DNA of 6,928 bases from Actinomycetota bacterium. Its GTDB lineage: Bacteria; Acidobacteriota; Blastocatellia; Chloracidobacteriales; Chloracidobacteriaceae. Below are positions 5,186 through 6,928 of this stretch, piece after piece. The translations under genes were made by a program, and so were the position numbers. How positions within the stretch are numbered: position 1 is the stretch's first letter; each line of letters starts with the position of its first letter. Under the pieces are notes generated by a model. That model was not told the DNA's origin, made no database searches, and worked only from the letters and a program-made list of their open reading frames with translations. The stretch is from the NCBI GenBank assembly GCA_013298335.1, contig JAAFHI010000172.1, positions 1-6,928 on the forward strand, read 5' to 3'.

Positions 5186-5785
5186 TCAATCGCCGTCGTC
5201 ATCCCCGTCCGCATCCTTTTTCTTCTCGCCCGGAGCGGTTTTTGTGGTCCCGGTCGGCGCGCTTTCGGTCTTCGAGTGTTCGCTTCCCGGCGTCGCGGTG
5301 GCCGGTTGCGGTGTCTGAACGCGGGCCAGCGGCGCGCCCGGTCCGTGTGTCAGCGCGCCCCCGGCTTTGGCCGCCGAGACGAGATAGCCGCCGCCGACCG
5401 CGTACCCGACGAGAAACACCGCGTTGAGGCCGATCCACGCGCCATGCGGAATCGTCCTGCGGAGCAGGAGCGGCAGCAGGGAGAGCAGGCCGAAGGCGAG
5501 GGTAAGACCGATGAAGAGCATCTCGGCGGTTTCGGCGAGATGTTCGTGGCGTTCGACCAGCGCTTCGAGGGCTTCGGAAATGTTCTTGTCGGCGGCCTCG
5601 CCGGTCTGGGCGGCCACAATCGTGCCGACCGTGCCGATGACCATCAGAATGAGGGCGCTCAGGGCGAAGGGGCGGCTGTTCGTCCGGCTGAAGAGACTTA
5701 AAACGACGAAAATCGGTGCGACGAGCAGCAGCGCGATGGGAAAGTGGATGACGAGCGGATGAAGTTCATTCCAGTTCGGGAGCAT
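5186..5785 (-). CDS. DUF2231-type four-helix membrane protein with an acidic tail
   Basis: This 199-residue protein starts at ATG 5785-5783, with GAGG 5 nt upstream. The N-terminal HPLVIHFPIALLL (residues 9-21) is the hallmark of DUF2231 membrane proteins. TGEAA (61-65) at the end of helix 2 and HEHLAE (80-85) before helix 3 are also typical. Predicted helices lie near 13-33, 42-60, 87-108 and 117-137. The conserved His residues (9, 14, 80, 82) and Glu63 could be ligands for a metal or heme, but the family has no established reaction. Residues from about 150 onward are a Pro/Ala/Thr-rich linker ending in a Lys cluster and the acidic DADGDDDGD, unusual for the family and possibly cation-binding. 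It is the first gene of a likely operon with the regulator and kinase and may be an accessory or target of that system. Confidence 0.85.
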   Translation of the reverse strand: MLPNWNELHPLVIHFPIALLLVAPIFVVLSLFSRTNSRPFALSALILMVIGTVGTIVAAQTGEAADKNISEALEALVERHEHLAETAEMLFIGLTLAFGLLSLLPLLLRRTIPHGAWIGLNAVFLVGYAVGGGYLVSAAKAGGALTHGPGAPLARVQTPQPATATPGSEHSKTESAPTGTTKTAPGEKKKDADGDDDGD

Positions 5786-5794
5786 GGTGACCTC

Positions 5795-5830
5795 GCTTTC
5801 CTTGGGGCCGGTCGGCCCGTATCGGAAAGC
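5795..5830 (-). promoter_or_regulatory. Possible stem-loop in the DUF2231 leader
   Basis: GCTTTCC (5795-5801) can pair with GGAAAGC (5824-5830), with an inner GGGCC/GGCCC stem (5805-5809 with 5814-5818). It sits just upstream of the ribosome site and lacks a U-tract, so it is not a terminator for tyrA. A role in translation control is speculative. The rest of the 90-nt tyrA-DUF2231 spacer shows nothing clear. Confidence 0.3.
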
Positions 5831-5875
5831 AAGGTACGCTCCGAAAGATGAACGGAGGATGAACCGGGGAAGTCG

Positions 5876-6610
5876 TTACGCTCCGATGTCGTCGTGAATG
5901 TCCTTCAGGGATTCCAGAAACCGTTGCCGGACGTCGCCCGCGAGCGGGTTTTCGCGCTGGATGGTAAGAAACAGTTCGTGCGAGTCGGAGCCGACCGTCT
6001 CCATGATCGCGTGGAGATGGTCGTAAATCGCGGTTTTCTGGTTGAGTTCGGGAATCTGCATCCGGTTGAGGGCGCGTCCGATGAAGTGCGTCAGTCCCTG
6101 CACGTAGGCCATCTGGGTATCGTGCTCCTCCGGCGTGCTGTCGATCACCCGGACGCCGAGCGTTTCGGCCAGAAAGACCCTCACTTTTTCCGCGCGGGTC
6201 GTCCGCACCGGGCAATAGACGAACGGCAACCCGCCGATGCCGTTCCGTCCGCTGACCGGTCCGAACAGCGGGTGCGTGGCGATAATCTCAGCACTTTCAG
6301 GGAGATACCGCCGCATCAGGGCGACCGGTTTGACCTTTACCGAGGCCACGTCGAAGACGAGGGCGTCCGGGCGGATGTCTTTCGCGACGGTTTCGAGCAG
6401 CGATTCGAGATGCTGCACCGGCACGCACAGCACGACGATGTCGCGCGACGCCGTCTCCGGCATCGTCCCGACGGTCACGCCGAGAGTTGCCGCCGCTTCC
6501 GAAATATCCACGCCGGGCAGGTCGCACACCGTCACGTCGAAATGCGGCGCGAGGTGCTTCGCCATGAAACGCCCGAAGTTTCCAAAACCGAGAATGCCGA
6601 AAGTCTTCAT
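5876..6610 (-). CDS. tyrA: Prephenate/arogenate dehydrogenase (TyrA), single domain
   Basis: This 244-residue protein catalyses the NAD(P)-dependent oxidative decarboxylation step of tyrosine synthesis. The N-terminal Rossmann fold has GFGNFG (8-13) and an acidic Asp30 at the end of the second strand, which favours NAD over NADP. The catalytic region has DVASVKVKP (87-95) and THPLFGPVSG (112-121, His113). Next come NGIGGLPFVY (123-132), EEHDTQMAYVQGLTHFIGRA (161-180, His175) and a helical C-terminal domain. It is short for the family and has no fused chorismate mutase or ACT domain, so no built-in feedback domain is visible. The SGRNGIGGLPFVY stretch resembles plant-type arogenate dehydrogenases from memory, so prephenate versus arogenate preference is open. 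ATG 6610 has no Shine-Dalgarno site; translation may be leaderless. It is 90 nt upstream of the DUF2231 gene and divergent from the ferredoxin-domain gene. Confidence 0.93.
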   Translation of the reverse strand: MKTFGILGFGNFGRFMAKHLAPHFDVTVCDLPGVDISEAAATLGVTVGTMPETASRDIVVLCVPVQHLESLLETVAKDIRPDALVFDVASVKVKPVALMRRYLPESAEIIATHPLFGPVSGRNGIGGLPFVYCPVRTTRAEKVRVFLAETLGVRVIDSTPEEHDTQMAYVQGLTHFIGRALNRMQIPELNQKTAIYDHLHAIMETVGSDSHELFLTIQRENPLAGDVRQRFLESLKDIHDDIGA

Positions 6611-6616
6611 TCGCCG

Positions 6617-6625
6617 AGTTTAGCA
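6617..6625 (-). promoter_or_regulatory. Candidate extended -10 element for a leaderless tyrA transcript
   Basis: The minus strand reads TGCTAAACT, a partial match to an extended -10 (TGnTATAAT). It ends 6 nt before the ATG at 6610, so transcription would begin at about the start codon. No -35 is evident and there is no ribosome site before this ATG. Low confidence. Confidence 0.3.
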
Positions 6626-6650
6626 CGCGCCCTCGATGTACCTTGGAACT

Positions 6651-6727
6651 AGCAGTCAGCAGTTAGTAGTTAGCAGTTAGCAGTTAGTAGTTAGCAGTCA
6701 GTAGTCAGTGGCCAGTAGGCAGTAGAG
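6651..6727 (+). repeat. Eleven tandem heptanucleotide repeats, consensus AG(C/T)AGT(T/C)
   Basis: Contiguous 7-bp units run from 6651 to 6727: AGCAGTC, AGCAGTT, AGTAGTT, AGCAGTT, AGCAGTT, AGTAGTT, AGCAGTC, AGTAGTC, then degenerate AGTGGCC, AGTAGGC and AGTAGAG. They lie in the divergent intergenic region between tyrA and the ferredoxin-domain gene. Similar heptamer arrays are known in intergenic DNA of several repeat-rich bacteria. Confidence 0.9.
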
Positions 6728-6750
6728 GACGCGCCACGCCCTCAAAATTG

Positions 6751-6778
6751 ACCACTAACCACTAACCACTAACTGCTA
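6751..6778 (-). repeat. Four heptamer repeats in inverted orientation
   Basis: The plus strand reads ACCACTA three times, then ACTGCTA. On the minus strand these are TAGCAGT followed by TAGTGGT three times, the same family as 6651-6727. The two sets face each other across a 23-nt spacer and could form an imperfect stem close to the ribosome site of the downstream gene. Confidence 0.85.
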
Positions 6779-6784
6779 CTTCCC

Positions 6785-6790
6785 GGGAGG
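6785..6790 (+). promoter_or_regulatory. Ribosome binding site of the ferredoxin-domain gene
   Basis: GGGAGG lies 6 nt before ATG 6797-6799. The inverted heptamer set ends only 6 nt upstream of it. Confidence 0.8.
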
Positions 6791-6796
6791 TTTCAC

Positions 6797-6928
6797 ATGG
6801 TTCACGTCGTCATCAACGGGCAGGAACGAGACGTTCCGGAAGAAATAACGGTTCTGAATGCCTTGAAGATGTTTCAGCAGGAATTGCCGATGTTGTGTTT
6901 CGACGAGCGGTTGCGACCGATTGACGAA
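6797..6928 (+). CDS. N-terminus of a [2Fe-2S] ferredoxin-domain oxidoreductase subunit (NuoG/formate dehydrogenase-like), cut by the window end
   Basis: Only 44 residues are visible, in a frame open to the window edge, from ATG 6797 with a good GGGAGG site. The pattern is VVINGQERDVPEEITVLNAL, then ELPMLCFDERLRP. It matches the start of the ferredoxin-like domain found in NADH-quinone oxidoreductase subunit G, NAD-linked formate dehydrogenase alpha subunits and HoxU/HndD hydrogenase subunits. These have a beta-hairpin with NG/DG, a PEGxTxLxA helix and the first cluster cysteine in PxLCxxxxLxP. Here Cys34 would be the first cluster ligand. The remaining ligands, and the downstream iron-sulfur or molybdopterin domains that would tell these proteins apart, lie beyond the window. 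The Glu-Ile in place of the common Glu-Gly of this turn is a mild deviation. Confidence 0.75.
   Translation, partial: MVHVVINGQERDVPEEITVLNALKMFQQELPMLCFDERLRPIDE

Noticed and set aside
4414..5427. Plus-strand 337-residue frame
   Set aside because: It is a shadow of the response regulator and parts of the kinase and DUF2231 genes, with no domain of its own.
5839..5857. CTCCG/CGGAG hairpin between tyrA and DUF2231
   Set aside because: A 5-bp stem with no U-tract is too weak to call a terminator.
5894..6652. Plus-strand 252-residue frame
   Set aside because: It is antisense to tyrA, which has clear family motifs across its entire length.

Overview
The window is bacterial chromosome of moderately high GC. 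Genes are dense, mostly on the minus strand, with Shine-Dalgarno sites, intrinsic terminators and short intergenic spaces. I cannot place the organism. The mix of an IS66-type miniature element, GGATGAAGG-type tandem repeats, heptanucleotide repeats, a DUF3667 zinc-ribbon membrane protein and a compact TyrA suggests a repeat-rich environmental lineage such as Planctomycetota or Acidobacteriota, but that is a guess.

Layout from left to right. (1) Positions 1-429 hold the 3' end of an unrecognised plus-strand gene, which meets a bidirectional terminator. (2) Positions about 455-1506 hold two copies of one cassette in tandem on the minus strand. Each copy has a leader, a Shine-Dalgarno site, a small secreted Arg/His-rich protein and a GCGGGACGAA-stem terminator. 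Signal peptide, terminator and leader blocks are all recognisably shared. (3) Positions 1652-1840 hold an intact 173-bp miniature transposable element (MITE) with GTAAC... ends and a perfect 8-bp target duplication. It sits directly against the stop codon of the next gene. (4) Positions 1840-2568 encode a DUF3667 membrane protein with a zinc ribbon (minus strand). (5) Positions 2714-2994 hold a 42-bp tandem repeat of 6.7 units. Its proximal part has become the C-terminal tail of the histidine kinase. (6) Positions 2868-5785 are a likely minus-strand operon, read in the order DUF2231 membrane protein, OmpR-type response regulator, HAMP histidine kinase. (7) Positions 5876-6610 encode a prephenate/arogenate dehydrogenase (TyrA). 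(8) Positions 6611-6796 are a divergent intergenic region with 11 heptamer repeats and a shorter inverted set. (9) From 6797 to the window end is the N-terminus of a [2Fe-2S] NuoG/formate-dehydrogenase-like protein.

How the parts work together. The regulator and kinase form a complete two-component system with all phosphotransfer and ATP-binding motifs. The four-helix DUF2231 protein is 28 nt upstream and is probably co-expressed, either as a target or an accessory membrane component. Its stimulus cannot be read from the sequence; a CusRS/CopRS-like metal or envelope sensor is possible. The two basic secreted proteins could bind metals or anionic polymers outside the cytoplasm, but nothing ties them directly to the two-component system. 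The most noteworthy material is the duplicated cassette, the tandem-repeat tail on the kinase, the complete MITE and the heptamer arrays.
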